Below, piece after piece: positions 37,181-45,707 of a stretch of 64,000 nt of DNA. Position 1 is the first letter of the stretch; every line of letters starts with the position of its first letter. The position numbers were made by a program, and so were the translations under genes. Source of the stretch: Rhodoblastus acidophilus (GTDB taxonomy: Bacteria > Pseudomonadota > Alphaproteobacteria > Rhizobiales > Beijerinckiaceae); assembly GCF_009720655.1 (NCBI RefSeq), contig NZ_WNKS01000001.1, forward strand, positions 372,001 to 436,000. The letters run 5' to 3'. The notes under the pieces were generated by a model. It saw nothing but the letters and a program-made list of their open reading frames with translations. It ran no database searches and was not told where the DNA came from.

Positions 37181-38176
37181 ATGGGCGCGGACGCGCTTTC
37201 CGACCTCCTCTCGGCCGTGCATTTGTCCGGCTCGGTGTTTTTCGACGTGACCGCGCAATCGCCGTGGGTGGCGGAGGCGCCGCCCGCGGCTCAGATCGCG
37301 CAGGAGATTACGCCGGGCGCGGACTATGCTTTGGAGTATCATGTGGTTACGCGCGGCTCGTGCTGGATCTCCTTGCTCGGAGGCGCGAAATTCGAGCCGG
37401 TCAGGCTTGGCGAAGGCGATATCGCGGTTATTCCCCGGGGCGATGCGCATGTGGTGTCCAGCGCGCCGGGCATGCGCGCCGAACCGGACTGGGCGGTTCT
37501 TCGCAAGGCGCAGGACGCCGACGCCTTGCCCTTCGCGCTGCGCACCGGTGGCGACGGTCCCGGCGACGCGCAACTGATCTGCGGCTTTTTCACTTGCGAC
37601 GCGCGTCCGTTCAATCCACTGCTGGACTGCCTGCCGCGTTTCATCCGCTTCGGGCGCGACGCCCCTGGCGCGTCGCATCACCTGCTCGACCAGTTCATCC
37701 GTTTCGCCGCCGGTGAAATGGGGAATAAGCGGCCTGGCGGCCAGATCGTCCTCAATCGGTTATCGGAACTGCTGTTCGTCGAGATCATCCGCTGGCATAT
37801 GGATCAACGCACGCAGAACGGAGGGTGGCTCGCCGGCTTGCGCGATCCCATGGTCGGCCGCACCCTCACCCTGCTGCACGCGCGGCCCGCCCACGCCTGG
37901 ACCCTGGAGGAATTGGCCTCCCGCGCGGGCGCCTCGCGCTCGGCTTTGGCGGAACGGTTTTCAAGTCTGGTGGGCTGTGCGCCGATCCAATACTTGACCC
38001 AATGGCGCATGCAGCTTGCCGCGAAGCGACTCACCGATCCTTGCACGAAGATTTCCGTGGTCGCCAATGAGGTCGGGTATGATTCCGAAGCGGCCTTCAG
38101 CCGCGCCTTCAAGAAACTGGTCGGACAGTCGCCGGGACAATGGCGTTGCGCGCGCGGCGTGGAGGCGCAGCGGTGA
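37181..38176 (+). CDS. AraC-family transcriptional regulator with cupin sensor domain
   Basis: This 331-aa protein has an N-terminal AraC-type cupin (about residues 20-200, with EYHVVTRGSCWISL and LGEGDIAVIPRGDAHVV) and a C-terminal double helix-turn-helix domain (about 225-325: WTLEELASRAGASRSALAERFSSLVGCAPIQYLTQWRMQLAAKRL, ISVVANEVGYDSEAAFSRAFKKLVGQSPGQWR). ATG at 37181 has AAGGAG nine bases upstream; earlier in-frame ATGs at 37157 and 37175 have poor spacing. It probably regulates the divergent methyltransferase. Confidence 0.88.
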   Translation: MGADALSDLLSAVHLSGSVFFDVTAQSPWVAEAPPAAQIAQEITPGADYALEYHVVTRGSCWISLLGGAKFEPVRLGEGDIAVIPRGDAHVVSSAPGMRAEPDWAVLRKAQDADALPFALRTGGDGPGDAQLICGFFTCDARPFNPLLDCLPRFIRFGRDAPGASHHLLDQFIRFAAGEMGNKRPGGQIVLNRLSELLFVEIIRWHMDQRTQNGGWLAGLRDPMVGRTLTLLHARPAHAWTLEELASRAGASRSALAERFSSLVGCAPIQYLTQWRMQLAAKRLTDPCTKISVVANEVGYDSEAAFSRAFKKLVGQSPGQWRCARGVEAQR

Positions 38177-38183
38177 GCAAGCC

Positions 38184-38534
38184 TCAGAATGGAAATTCAA
38201 GCCCGACCAGGCCGCCGACCGGCTTTTTCTTCATGGGAGAGAGATCGTTTTGGAAGGGAAGGGAATTTTGAGGCGGACCTTGAAAAATCCACTGGGTCTT
38301 GGCGTCTTCCGCTTTCCCTCGCGCGTCATTCAATTGAACGGACTGCGTCACATTGGGGGAGGGGACGCAGGTTCCCTGTTCCAGCGCGCAGTGTGGCTTC
38401 ACGGCCTTCGCCTTTGCCGGCTTGCGCGTTGACGACACAGCGTCGCGCGCCTCATCCTGCGCCGCTGTCGCATGAGCGGCGTTGAGAACAGCCGCGATCA
38501 AAAGGACAAACGGGGTTGCGCGCCTCGAAACCAT
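38184..38534 (-). CDS. Exported protein of unknown function (116 aa)
   Basis: ATG at 38534 follows CTGGAG at five bases. Residues 1-25 form a signal peptide (RRATPFVLLIAAVLNAAHATAA), so the product is periplasmic. The mature part has two Cys (HCALEQGTC) that could form a disulfide, and ends EFPF. I recognise no domain. It is convergent with the AraC gene and lies upstream, on the same strand, of nothing related; the sox operon ends about 130 bp away. Confidence 0.6.
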   Translation of the reverse strand: MVSRRATPFVLLIAAVLNAAHATAAQDEARDAVSSTRKPAKAKAVKPHCALEQGTCVPSPNVTQSVQLNDARGKAEDAKTQWIFQGPPQNSLPFQNDLSPMKKKPVGGLVGLEFPF

Positions 38535-38661
38535 ATCACTCCAGTTCACTTGCCTTTCAAGCGAGCGTCATTGTGCCTGCGCGAGAGGCAAAAGTCACGC
38601 GGCGCACCGCCGGGCATCTGTGAAGGACGCAGTGCGCGCGCTCGTTATTGCGCGCGTCCCC

Positions 38662-38970
38662 TTACTTGAACTTGTAGTAATCGGTGTTGAGCGCGGCGAC
38701 GATGGCGGCGATGTCGTCGGGGTTGAGCTGCGCGCCGGCGCCCGCCACGCAGCGCGCCACTTGCCGCTTCAACCCGTCCATCGAGGTCACCTTGAGATTG
38801 GGGCGCGTGAAGAATTTCGCGGGATCGCCGTCCGGCGCCCGGGAGGTGTGGCAGTCGCCATTGCAGCCGTTCTCCGCCATCAGCTTGCGGCCGAGCGCGA
38901 CCTCGTCGCCGGCGTAGGCGGGGACGGATGCGACGAGCAGGCTCAAAAACACCAGATTACGCGACCACAT
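38662..38970 (-). CDS. Small periplasmic cytochrome c with CX3CH motif
   Basis: This 102-aa protein has a 20-residue signal peptide ending AYA. The only Cys-containing motif is C36-N-G-D-C40-H41, that is CxxxCH rather than CxxCH. The rest resembles small class I cytochromes (GRKLMAENGC; a possible Met ligand in VTSMDGLKRQVA; PDDIAAIVAALNT at the end). ATG at 38970 has GGGGAG six bases upstream. It overlaps the end of the soxT-like gene by 14 bp and is the last gene of the sox operon, so it may take electrons from Sox reactions or from sulfur imported by that transporter. Confidence 0.8.
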   Translation of the reverse strand: MWSRNLVFLSLLVASVPAYAGDEVALGRKLMAENGCNGDCHTSRAPDGDPAKFFTRPNLKVTSMDGLKRQVARCVAGAGAQLNPDDIAAIVAALNTDYYKFK

Positions 38971-40030
38971 GTCCAACTCCCCAAAATCTCTTCTGATCGA
39001 CGAGGCGATCGGTCAGGACGGCGCCGATCCACATCGACCATAGCACGATCCAGGCGGTGGAGGCGAAGACCGAGGCGCCGGACACGCCAGCGCCCACCGC
39101 GCAGCCGCCGGCGAGCACGCCGCCGAAGCCCATCAGGCAGCCGCCGGCGATGTAGCGCCGCATCGACGACCCGTCATGAAAACCTTCCAGCTTGAGGTCG
39201 CCGCCATAGAGGCCCGCCAAAAAGCTGCCGACGAACACGCCGGGGATCAGCCCGTGGTCGAAACTCAAACCCCCGCCCGGTGGTTGCAGAACATACATCA
39301 GGACGTCGGCCGAGGGCGACGTGAAACTCAGCGCATGCACCGGCGTCATCTCGAACGAGCTGAGCGACATGGCGTAATTGAAGGCCCAGGCGGCGGCGAC
39401 CATCAGCCCGACGCCGGCCGCGGTGAGCCCGTTTGACAACGACAGCTTGTTGCGCCGCGCCAAAAAGATCGCCAAGGCCAGCCAGCACAGGCTGAACAGG
39501 ATGGCGCCGACATGGCTCATGTGAAAAATCACCAGCAGGTCGCGCGCCGAGGCGTCCACCGTCCAAAGACCGTTGATCGCGGCGCGCAGCGGCGACAGCG
39601 CCCCGTCGCGCGACATCTGCGCGACGACCGCAAAGACGAGTCCCGCGAGCAAGGCGCGTAAATTGCCGGTGGCGGAAAGCACCAGCATGCGGCTGCCGCA
39701 GGCGCGTGTAAACGTCATGCCGCAGCCGAACATCAGGCCGCCGATGATGGCGCCGGACAGGCTGCCGCGATTGTTGAGCGCGCGCACCGTGCCGGTGTCG
39801 AACAGGTCGAACACGATCAGCGCCTGGGTGGCGATCAGCGCGGTGGAGAACACGAACAGCCAGATCGCCAGCCGCTCGCCCATCTGGCCGTGCGCCACCT
39901 CCAGGGTCGCGGCGCGCAGGCAGAAGCGCGATCTTTGCGCCAGCGCCCCGAACAGCAGGCCGAGAACGGCGCCGCCGAGGGCCAGGGCGTTGCGGTCGCC
40001 GAAGCGGTCGATGAGCGCGTCGAGACTCAT
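38957..40030 (-). CDS. soxT: YeeE/YedE-type sulfur transporter (SoxT-like)
   Basis: This 357-aa protein has about ten membrane helices. Conserved Cys motifs of the YeeE/TsuA family appear: FGALAQRSRFCLRAA near residue 37, GLMFGCGMTFTRACGSR near 102, and MGFGGVLAGGCAVGAG near 310. Family knowledge: YeeE binds thiosulfate through such Cys residues, and SoxT relatives occur in sox clusters for sulfur-compound transport or signalling. Its ATG overlaps the soxB stop (ATGA). The transported species is inferred to be thiosulfate or a sulfane-sulfur compound. Confidence 0.85.
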   Translation of the reverse strand: MSLDALIDRFGDRNALALGGAVLGLLFGALAQRSRFCLRAATLEVAHGQMGERLAIWLFVFSTALIATQALIVFDLFDTGTVRALNNRGSLSGAIIGGLMFGCGMTFTRACGSRMLVLSATGNLRALLAGLVFAVVAQMSRDGALSPLRAAINGLWTVDASARDLLVIFHMSHVGAILFSLCWLALAIFLARRNKLSLSNGLTAAGVGLMVAAAWAFNYAMSLSSFEMTPVHALSFTSPSADVLMYVLQPPGGGLSFDHGLIPGVFVGSFLAGLYGGDLKLEGFHDGSSMRRYIAGGCLMGFGGVLAGGCAVGAGVSGASVFASTAWIVLWSMWIGAVLTDRLVDQKRFWGVGHVVA

Positions 40031-41748
40031 GTGGCGAGGCCGGGATTGCCTTCGACGTTTTTCAACCGCGGCAGGTTGAGTGTTGGCGGCGCCACCGTTT
40101 TTTTCGCCCGCAGGTGGCGCGCGACCAGCTCCCAGATCGGCTCGCCGCCGGCGTCGCGCGCCGCTTCCGAGACGGCGGCCCAGCCCGCCACTTTATACGT
40201 TTTGGTCGCGTCGATCGGCTTGCCGTTGATCGCCATGTCGGCGATGCGGGCGCCCATGGCGGCGGTGGGGTCGCACGAAAAAGTCATGCCGCCGACGCGC
40301 ACCATGTCGCCGCCCTGCTGGTAATAGGGATCGGGATTAAACAGGTTGTCGCAGACATCCTCCAGCACCGTCTTGATCTGCGCGCCCGTCATGTTGGTGA
40401 GCGTCGCGGAGGGGTAGGTGATCGCGGTCTGGTCGAGGACGTTTTCCATGGTGATGGAATCGCCCGGCAGCAGGGTTGTTCCCCATCGGAATCCGGGCGA
40501 CAGCGCGATTTCCGCATCCTTTTCGGCGATCAGGGCGTCGAGGATGAGCTGGTCGAAACTGCCGTTGAAATTGCCGCGCCGGTAAAGCAGGCCCTCGCTC
40601 ACCGCCAGTTTTTCATTGAGCTTGCTTTCGAACGGCGCGCGCGTTTTCGTGATCAGCGCGTCCATCTCGAGGTCGGGCGCCAACAGGTTGGCGAACACCG
40701 GGAGCAGGCGGTAGCGATAATCCGAGACTTTTCCCGCCTTCACGTCGAAGTCGAGCACGCCCAAAAACTTGCCGTTCGAGCCGGCGTTGGTCACCAGCGT
40801 CCTGCCGCCCGCGTTTTCGACGAGGCTTGGAACGGGAATGCCGTCATGCGTGTGGCCGCCCAGAATGGCGTCGATGCCGCGCACCCGCGACGCCATTTTC
40901 AAATCGACGTCCATGCCATTGTGCGAGAGCACGACAACCACCTGCGCGCCCTCGGCGCGGGCGGCGTCAACGCTTTGCTGCATGGCGTCTTCCTGGATGC
41001 CAAACGTCCAGTCGGCGACCATGTAGCGCGGGTTGGCGATGGGGGTATAGGGAAAAGCCTGGCCGATCACCGCCACTTTTATCCCGTTCACCGCACGGAT
41101 CACATAGGGTTTGAACACGGGATCGCCGAAATCGGCGGTCTTGATGTTTTGCGCGACAATGTCGATGGCGCCGGCGAAATCTTTTTCGGCGACCTCCTTC
41201 ACGCGCTCCTGGCCGTAGGTGCATTCCCAGTGCAGGGTCATGATGTCGACGCCCAGCAGCTTGGCCGCATCGACCATGTCCTGGCCCTTGGTCCACAGCG
41301 CGGCGCCCGAGCCTTGCCAGGTGTCGCCGCCGTCGAGCAGCAGCGCCCCTGGGCGCGTCGCGCGCAGCCGCTTCACCAGAGTGGCGAGGTGAGAAAAACC
41401 GCCGACTTTCCCGTACAGCGGGGCGTAGCGTTCGAAATCGAGATAGGTGAACGCATGGGCGAGGCGCGTCTTCGGCGCGATGCCGAATTGTTGCAGGAAC
41501 GCCTCGCCGACCAGATGCGGGGGGCGTCCGGCCATGCCGCCGACGCCGATATTGACGCTGGGCTCGCGGTAATGGATGGGCCGCAATTGCGCGTGGCAAT
41601 CGGTGATGTGCAGCAGCGACACATTGCCGAAACCGGGCGCATCATAAAGCGCGTCAGCGGCCTGCTCCGCGCGAGAAGAGTCGAGCGGCAGCGCCATGCC
41701 CGCCGCGCCGGCGGCCGAGAGAAGATGAAAGAATTCGCGACGGTTCAT
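40027..41748 (-). CDS. soxB: SoxB thiosulfohydrolase
   Basis: This 573-aa periplasmic enzyme removes the terminal sulfone as sulfate from SoxY-bound thiosulfate. A Tat signal begins MNRREFFHLLSAAGAAGMAL. Di-manganese ligands lie in HITDCHAQLRP, GGDTWQGSG, CSHN-like LSHNGMDVD and GGHTHDGIP, followed by the C-terminal 5'-nucleotidase domain (SPGFRWGTTLLPGDSIT). GVGGMAGR near residue 70 is a SoxB hallmark. It is 7 bp downstream of soxX and overlaps soxT. Confidence 0.97.
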   Translation of the reverse strand: MNRREFFHLLSAAGAAGMALPLDSSRAEQAADALYDAPGFGNVSLLHITDCHAQLRPIHYREPSVNIGVGGMAGRPPHLVGEAFLQQFGIAPKTRLAHAFTYLDFERYAPLYGKVGGFSHLATLVKRLRATRPGALLLDGGDTWQGSGAALWTKGQDMVDAAKLLGVDIMTLHWECTYGQERVKEVAEKDFAGAIDIVAQNIKTADFGDPVFKPYVIRAVNGIKVAVIGQAFPYTPIANPRYMVADWTFGIQEDAMQQSVDAARAEGAQVVVVLSHNGMDVDLKMASRVRGIDAILGGHTHDGIPVPSLVENAGGRTLVTNAGSNGKFLGVLDFDVKAGKVSDYRYRLLPVFANLLAPDLEMDALITKTRAPFESKLNEKLAVSEGLLYRRGNFNGSFDQLILDALIAEKDAEIALSPGFRWGTTLLPGDSITMENVLDQTAITYPSATLTNMTGAQIKTVLEDVCDNLFNPDPYYQQGGDMVRVGGMTFSCDPTAAMGARIADMAINGKPIDATKTYKVAGWAAVSEAARDAGGEPIWELVARHLRAKKTVAPPTLNLPRLKNVEGNPGLAT

Positions 41749-41755
41749 GGCGCGC

Positions 41756-42397
41756 CTACTGGTTGACGGGCGATTGCGGGTGGAGCAGCAGGGCCATCAG
41801 GTCGCGAATCTGGTCCTCGGACAGGATGCCCATATGGCCACCGCGCGGCATGTTGGAGCAGGCGTTATACGCCTTGGAATTGTAGATCTTGCCCCAGGTG
41901 TAACGCAGGGTTTCCGGCGCATCGCCCTTGATCTTGCCGTAGTTCCAAAGACTCGGGCCGATCGTGCCATAGGCGATTTCCTGCTTGGAAATCTGATGGC
42001 AATTGTAGCAATTGCCGCCACGGACGCCGTCGGCCTTGTCGCTGGAGGTCAGGCCGCGTCCGCTTTGCGCGACCGCCTCGCCCTTCTTCCAGTCGCCGAG
42101 CCATGTGTTGTCGGCGGGCCATTTGATCGTGGCGAGATTTTCGGCTTCTATTTTTTCACGCGCCTCGACGGCTTCCTTGCTCGCGCCCGTGGCGCGCGCC
42201 GGATCGGAGCAGAAGGCCTGCGTCGAATCCTGGTCGAGGCGGGCCAATGTGGCGATGCCCTTGTCGTGGAAACTGCTCTTGATCATGGCGGCGAAAGCCG
42301 CGTCGTCGGCGCCCTGGCCCCAGTCGGTTTTCGGCCCGGATTCGGCGAGGGCGGGCGTGGCCGCGAGCAGCAGCGGCAGGATGAAAAAAGTCTTCAT
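41756..42397 (-). CDS. soxX: SoxX cytochrome c
   Basis: This 213-aa periplasmic subunit has a signal peptide ending ALA-ES and one haem site CYNCH (near residue 130), with GTIGPSLWNYGK after it and a Met ligand in CSNMPRGGHMG near residue 185. With SoxA it couples thiosulfate to SoxY. The N-terminal about 95-residue extension is longer than in minimal SoxX. It is separated from soxA by 135 bp containing the third copy of the 125-bp element. Confidence 0.95.
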   Translation of the reverse strand: MKTFFILPLLLAATPALAESGPKTDWGQGADDAAFAAMIKSSFHDKGIATLARLDQDSTQAFCSDPARATGASKEAVEAREKIEAENLATIKWPADNTWLGDWKKGEAVAQSGRGLTSSDKADGVRGGNCYNCHQISKQEIAYGTIGPSLWNYGKIKGDAPETLRYTWGKIYNSKAYNACSNMPRGGHMGILSEDQIRDLMALLLHPQSPVNQ

Positions 42398-42408
42398 GGC
42401 GGCCTCTC

Positions 42409-42533
42409 ATACGGTTTCCGCAAGATCGCTTCGCGATCCGCGATAACGAAATCGCGCGGAAATCCTCCAGGCGAGGGGCGGATTTTCGCGCGAGCGGAAT
42501 ACGGTTTCCGAACGGATCGTTCGGAAACCGCAT
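42409..42533 (+). repeat. 125-bp inverted-repeat element, copy 3 (between soxA and soxX)
   Basis: This is the third copy, same length and internal orientation on the plus strand as copies 1 and 2. It fills nearly the whole soxA-soxX gap; its last base is shared with the soxA stop codon, mirroring copy 1 at the PiT stop. On the sox mRNA it would fold into a long hairpin between two subunits of one complex and could change their relative expression (inference). Confidence 0.85.
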
Positions 42534-43336
42534 CAGCGCTTGATGCCGGGCGTGTCGAGCTTCGCGTCATTGGCCATGGCGGCCATGAACATCGAAAGCG
42601 CGACGGTCACATCGGAGGTGTAGTTCGGTTCGGGAAAACGCTGTTGGCGAAAACAATCCGCGAGGCGCCATTGCATGCTCCACATTTGGCCGGAGGAGAC
42701 GCGATAGGCGGGCCAGCTCGTCCAGGCCACGCCCGCGCCCTTGCCGATGGTCAGGTCCGGCAATTCCTGCAAGCGAATGCGCGCGCCGCTCTGGCCGTGA
42801 CAGGTGGCGCAGGAGAAATCGTGCGGTCCGGCCTCGAAATAGAACATGCGCCGCCCCAGATTGAACATCGCCTGCTCCTTGGGATGGGCGAGACTCACCT
42901 TCACCGGCATGTCCTTCGACGCGCCCGAAATGTAGGTGACGAGCGCGTTCATCTCGTCCTTTTCCGGCGAGCCGAACGGGGCTTTGATGATCGCCTTGAT
43001 GTCAACGCCCTGAAGCTTTTCCTTGCAGGTCAGCAGGCGCGATTCCGTGTCCTGAACCCTGTCGGTGTCCTTGAACCAGCGTGGCAGTTGCGCAAAGGCC
43101 CCCTTGACCACGCCGGCGCCGAGGCCGAGGTCGCATTGCTCCAGCGAAACATTTTTCGGGCCCGCCGGCGTCTTCCAGATCTCCTCGCCTTGCGCCTCGA
43201 ACAGCTCGGCGGGATTGCCGTCGCGCAGGGCCTCGCGATATTGCTCGATGCTTTGCAGCGACGAATCCGTTTCCGCGCGCGCCGCGCCGGCGGAGATGAC
43301 CGCCGCGAACGCGATGCACAGGTGATGGCGTTTCAT
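42533..43336 (-). CDS. soxA: SoxA cytochrome c
   Basis: This 267-aa periplasmic catalytic subunit of SoxXA has a signal peptide ending ARA-ET. There is one haem motif CATCH (near residue 165) and the conserved active-site Cys in RLADCFRQQRFPEPNY (near 218), which ligates haem as a persulfide. In the N-terminal half the haem motif of diheme SoxA is replaced by two single Cys (EQCDLG, LLTCKE) expected to form a disulfide, so this is the monoheme type. ATG at 43336 was chosen from the signal peptide; the longer open frame is not protein-like. Confidence 0.95.
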   Translation of the reverse strand: MKRHHLCIAFAAVISAGAARAETDSSLQSIEQYREALRDGNPAELFEAQGEEIWKTPAGPKNVSLEQCDLGLGAGVVKGAFAQLPRWFKDTDRVQDTESRLLTCKEKLQGVDIKAIIKAPFGSPEKDEMNALVTYISGASKDMPVKVSLAHPKEQAMFNLGRRMFYFEAGPHDFSCATCHGQSGARIRLQELPDLTIGKGAGVAWTSWPAYRVSSGQMWSMQWRLADCFRQQRFPEPNYTSDVTVALSMFMAAMANDAKLDTPGIKR

Positions 43337-43359
43337 AGGCTCCCCCTCCCGTTCGCGCT

Positions 43360-43671
43360 TCAGCTCACCGTGGCTTCGTCGGTGCGCGTTTCGCCCTTGC
43401 TGTCGGTCCAGGTCACCGAGACCTTGTCGCCGGCCGCGCCGCCCTTGATCTTGAAGGCCAGATAGGGGTTTTTCGACACCGAGGCGCCCCATTGCGCCTG
43501 CATCACTTCCTTGCCGTTGAGCTTGGCGACGACGTCGGTGATGAACCAGGCGGGGATGGGCGCGCCGGACGAATCTTTGCGAAAACCGGTCTCCATTTCG
43601 TGGTTCATGAGCACTTTCACTTCGGTGACGCCGTCCTTGCTTGCGGCCCGTATTTTCATCGGGTTCGGCAT
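43360..43671 (-). CDS. soxZ: SoxZ sulfur-carrier complex subunit
   Basis: This 103-aa beta-sandwich partner of SoxY has typical KVLMNHEMETGFRKDSSGAPIPAWFI and a C-terminal VTWTDSKGE strand. No signal peptide is present, as usual: SoxZ is exported by riding on Tat-exported SoxY. It is 39 bp after soxY and 23 bp before soxA. Confidence 0.96.
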   Translation of the reverse strand: MPNPMKIRAASKDGVTEVKVLMNHEMETGFRKDSSGAPIPAWFITDVVAKLNGKEVMQAQWGASVSKNPYLAFKIKGGAAGDKVSVTWTDSKGETRTDEATVS

Positions 43672-43710
43672 GAAAAAAATCCTCCCTGAACGTGAGTGTC
43701 GTGCGAAAAA

Positions 43711-44178
43711 TCAGCCGCCGCAGCCGCCGAGGGTCACCTTGATCTCCTTGGCCGCGGTGAAATATTTGCCGTCGGCCTTCACCAACGCGATGACGTTCGA
43801 GGTCTGGCCCATTTTTATACGCGTGGTGACGTCGGCGAGCATGTCCGGGCCGATGTCGAAGGCCGCCGCGAGCATGTTGGGATTTTTTTCGACCAGGAAC
43901 GAAATCTGCGTGGTGTTGGGAATCTTGCTGATCGCCTGCACCGGGACGACAGCGCCGTTTTCCGCGATGTCGGAGGCGACCAGGGTGACGTCGGCGCTGG
44001 CGGTCGGGTTTTCGACGCCCATGGCCTTGTAGGCGTCGGCCATGGTTTTGGCGTCAAAGGCGGGCTTGTTCCACGCCGCATGCGCCATGCGTGGTAGGAA
44101 GGTGAGGGCCGAGATGGCCAGGCCGAACAGGCCGGTGTGTCGCAGGAAACCGCGACGGTCTTGGGATGCGAGCATCAT
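43711..44178 (-). CDS. soxY: SoxY sulfur-carrier protein
   Basis: This 155-aa protein begins with a Tat signal (QDRRGFLRHTGLFGLAISALTFLP) and ends in the diagnostic GGCGG swinging arm, whose Cys carries the sulfur intermediates. Two adjacent ATGs exist (44178, 44175), both behind CAGGGAG. It is 25 bp downstream of the DsbA-like gene. Confidence 0.96.
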   Translation of the reverse strand: MMLASQDRRGFLRHTGLFGLAISALTFLPRMAHAAWNKPAFDAKTMADAYKAMGVENPTASADVTLVASDIAENGAVVPVQAISKIPNTTQISFLVEKNPNMLAAAFDIGPDMLADVTTRIKMGQTSNVIALVKADGKYFTAAKEIKVTLGGCGG

Positions 44179-44203
44179 GAAATCTCCCTGAGTGTTAACC
44201 AAA

Positions 44204-44905
44204 TCATCGCGTCGCCTCCGGGCAGGCGAGACCGCCGCAGCGCTGGACCGCCGCAACGAAGGCCTGAACCGCCTCCGGCCCCGGCCAGCCAACGAAGGCG
44301 TAGTCGCCCAGCACGAAGGAAGGCGTCCGCGTCAGTCCCAGCACGCGCGCGCGTCCCGCATGGGCGTCGAGGATCGCGCGCGTTTCCGCGCCATCGGCCT
44401 CGGTGTTCAGCCGCGCGGCGTCGAGGTCCAGCGCCGCCGCCAGCGCCACAACCTTGTCGGCGCCAACCCGGCCCGGCGTTTCGAACAGGCGGGTGTGCAG
44501 CCGCAGCGCGGCGTCGTCGCCAAAGAGCGTCTTCGTCGCCAGGACGGCGCGCGCGGCTTGCGCCGAGCCCTCGCCGAGCACGGGATGATGCAGCAAACCG
44601 AGCCGCATCCCGGAGTCCGGCCCGAGCAGCAGATCCACCTCCTGCGAAGCCAGCCGGCAATAGGGACAGGCGTAGTCGAAGAATTCGTAGAGCACCGGCC
44701 CCGTCTTCGCCGCGCCCGTCACCAGCACGCCCGGCAGATCGGCGGGCGCCAGCTCAGGCGGGATGGCGAAATTGCTGATGACCCCTTCGGGGGTCTCCAG
44801 CGCGAATTTTGCTTTTTCGCGCGCGGCCTCCGCCGACGCCTCGCGCGCGCCGCCGAGCGCCGCCAATGCAGCGAGCGCAAGCCTCCGGGTGACGCGATGC
44901 GACAC
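44204..44905 (-). CDS. DsbA-family thiol:disulfide oxidoreductase
   Basis: This 233-aa periplasmic thioredoxin-fold protein has a signal peptide (RRLALAALAALGG), active site FFDYACPYCRLAS near residue 80, an inserted helical domain, and a cis-Pro loop TRTPSFVLGDYAFVGWPG near 205. It lies between the rhodanese and soxY in one operon, so a role in reducing or protecting the SoxY Cys or maturing Sox cytochromes is likely (inference; SoxS/SoxW are analogous thiol proteins in other sox clusters). A second Cys pair (CGGLAC) near the C-terminus is unusual. Confidence 0.85.
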   Translation of the reverse strand: MSHRVTRRLALAALAALGGAREASAEAAREKAKFALETPEGVISNFAIPPELAPADLPGVLVTGAAKTGPVLYEFFDYACPYCRLASQEVDLLLGPDSGMRLGLLHHPVLGEGSAQAARAVLATKTLFGDDAALRLHTRLFETPGRVGADKVVALAAALDLDAARLNTEADGAETRAILDAHAGRARVLGLTRTPSFVLGDYAFVGWPGPEAVQAFVAAVQRCGGLACPEATR

Positions 44906-44946
44906 GCCTTCCTCCCTCGCGAAGATGCGCCGGATGGCCGGCGCGA

Positions 44947-45528
44947 TCAGCGGATGTAAGCTTGTCCTTCGGAAATCTTGTAGGACCAGGGCAGGTCGGC
45001 GTTCTTCCAGCCATTGACGTCGCGGCGGCCGGCGGGGCTCATGTCGCCCTCGACGCCATCCACCACCGAATAGACTTTTGTGTAGCCGGCGTCCTGAAGG
45101 AGATTGGCGGCGCGGGACGAGCGGTCGCCGGAGCGGCAGATCAGGATCACCGGGTCGGTCTTGCCGATGGTCATGCGCTTGGCGAGCGCGTCGATCGCGC
45201 CGACGAAATCCGAGTTCGGCGACATCTGGTAGCGGTTGTTCTTCTTGTCCCAGCTCGCGGGATCGTCGATCTCCATATAGGGGATGTTCTGGTCCGTCAC
45301 TTGCGGCGTTCCGACGAACTGGAATTCGCCCTTGGTGCGGATATCGACGAACATCACCTTGGCGCCGCCCTCCGACTTCATCTTGAACGCCTCGGGCGCC
45401 GAGAGATAGAGGCCGAGCTTGCTCTGCTTGACCTCGGGCAGTTTCGAGACATCGACGGGTTGATAGTTGCCGGCGAAGGCAGGCGTCAGGAACAAGGCCA
45501 GCGTGAGGCCGAGCAGAGCGGTCTTCAA
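44947..45528 (-). CDS. Periplasmic rhodanese-domain protein
   Basis: This 193-aa protein has a signal peptide (LLGLTLALFLTPAFA). The single rhodanese domain carries the active Cys loop ICRSGDRSSRAA near residue 137 and the FVDIRTKGEFQFVG strand. The start is TTG at 45528 with GGGAGGAAA ahead; no ATG fits. It is the first gene of the sox operon and probably moves sulfane sulfur in the periplasm. The operator-like repeat at 45648-45675 lies 120 bp upstream. Confidence 0.88.
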   Translation of the reverse strand: MKTALLGLTLALFLTPAFAGNYQPVDVSKLPEVKQSKLGLYLSAPEAFKMKSEGGAKVMFVDIRTKGEFQFVGTPQVTDQNIPYMEIDDPASWDKKNNRYQMSPNSDFVGAIDALAKRMTIGKTDPVILICRSGDRSSRAANLLQDAGYTKVYSVVDGVEGDMSPAGRRDVNGWKNADLPWSYKISEGQAYIR

Positions 45529-45647
45529 GGTTTCCTCCCGAATCGGGCGTGTCGTGACGCCCCGTTCATGCGCGGCTGTTTCGCCGCTTTTTTGCCCTTG
45601 CATCGCATCGCGACCTGGGCGCGACGATGATAGCCGAAGGCGATTTG

Positions 45648-45675
45648 ATATTTCAATATGCGTATTTTCAAATAT
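45648..45675. promoter_or_regulatory. Tandem AT-rich palindromes in sox / tauE divergent promoter (site A)
   Basis: Two 12-bp perfect palindromes, ATATTTCAATAT (45648-45659) and TATTTTCAAATA (45663-45674), are separated by GCG. They stand out in GC-rich DNA and lie between the divergent rhodanese-sox operon and the TauE gene. Related words occur ahead of the ArsR, dsrE2 and dsrA genes. The likely binder is the SqrR-like ArsR protein encoded 0.9 kb away (inference). Confidence 0.6.
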
Positions 45676-45707
45676 GATGTTTTTCTTTGCCTCAGTGGAG
45701 TCGGAGC

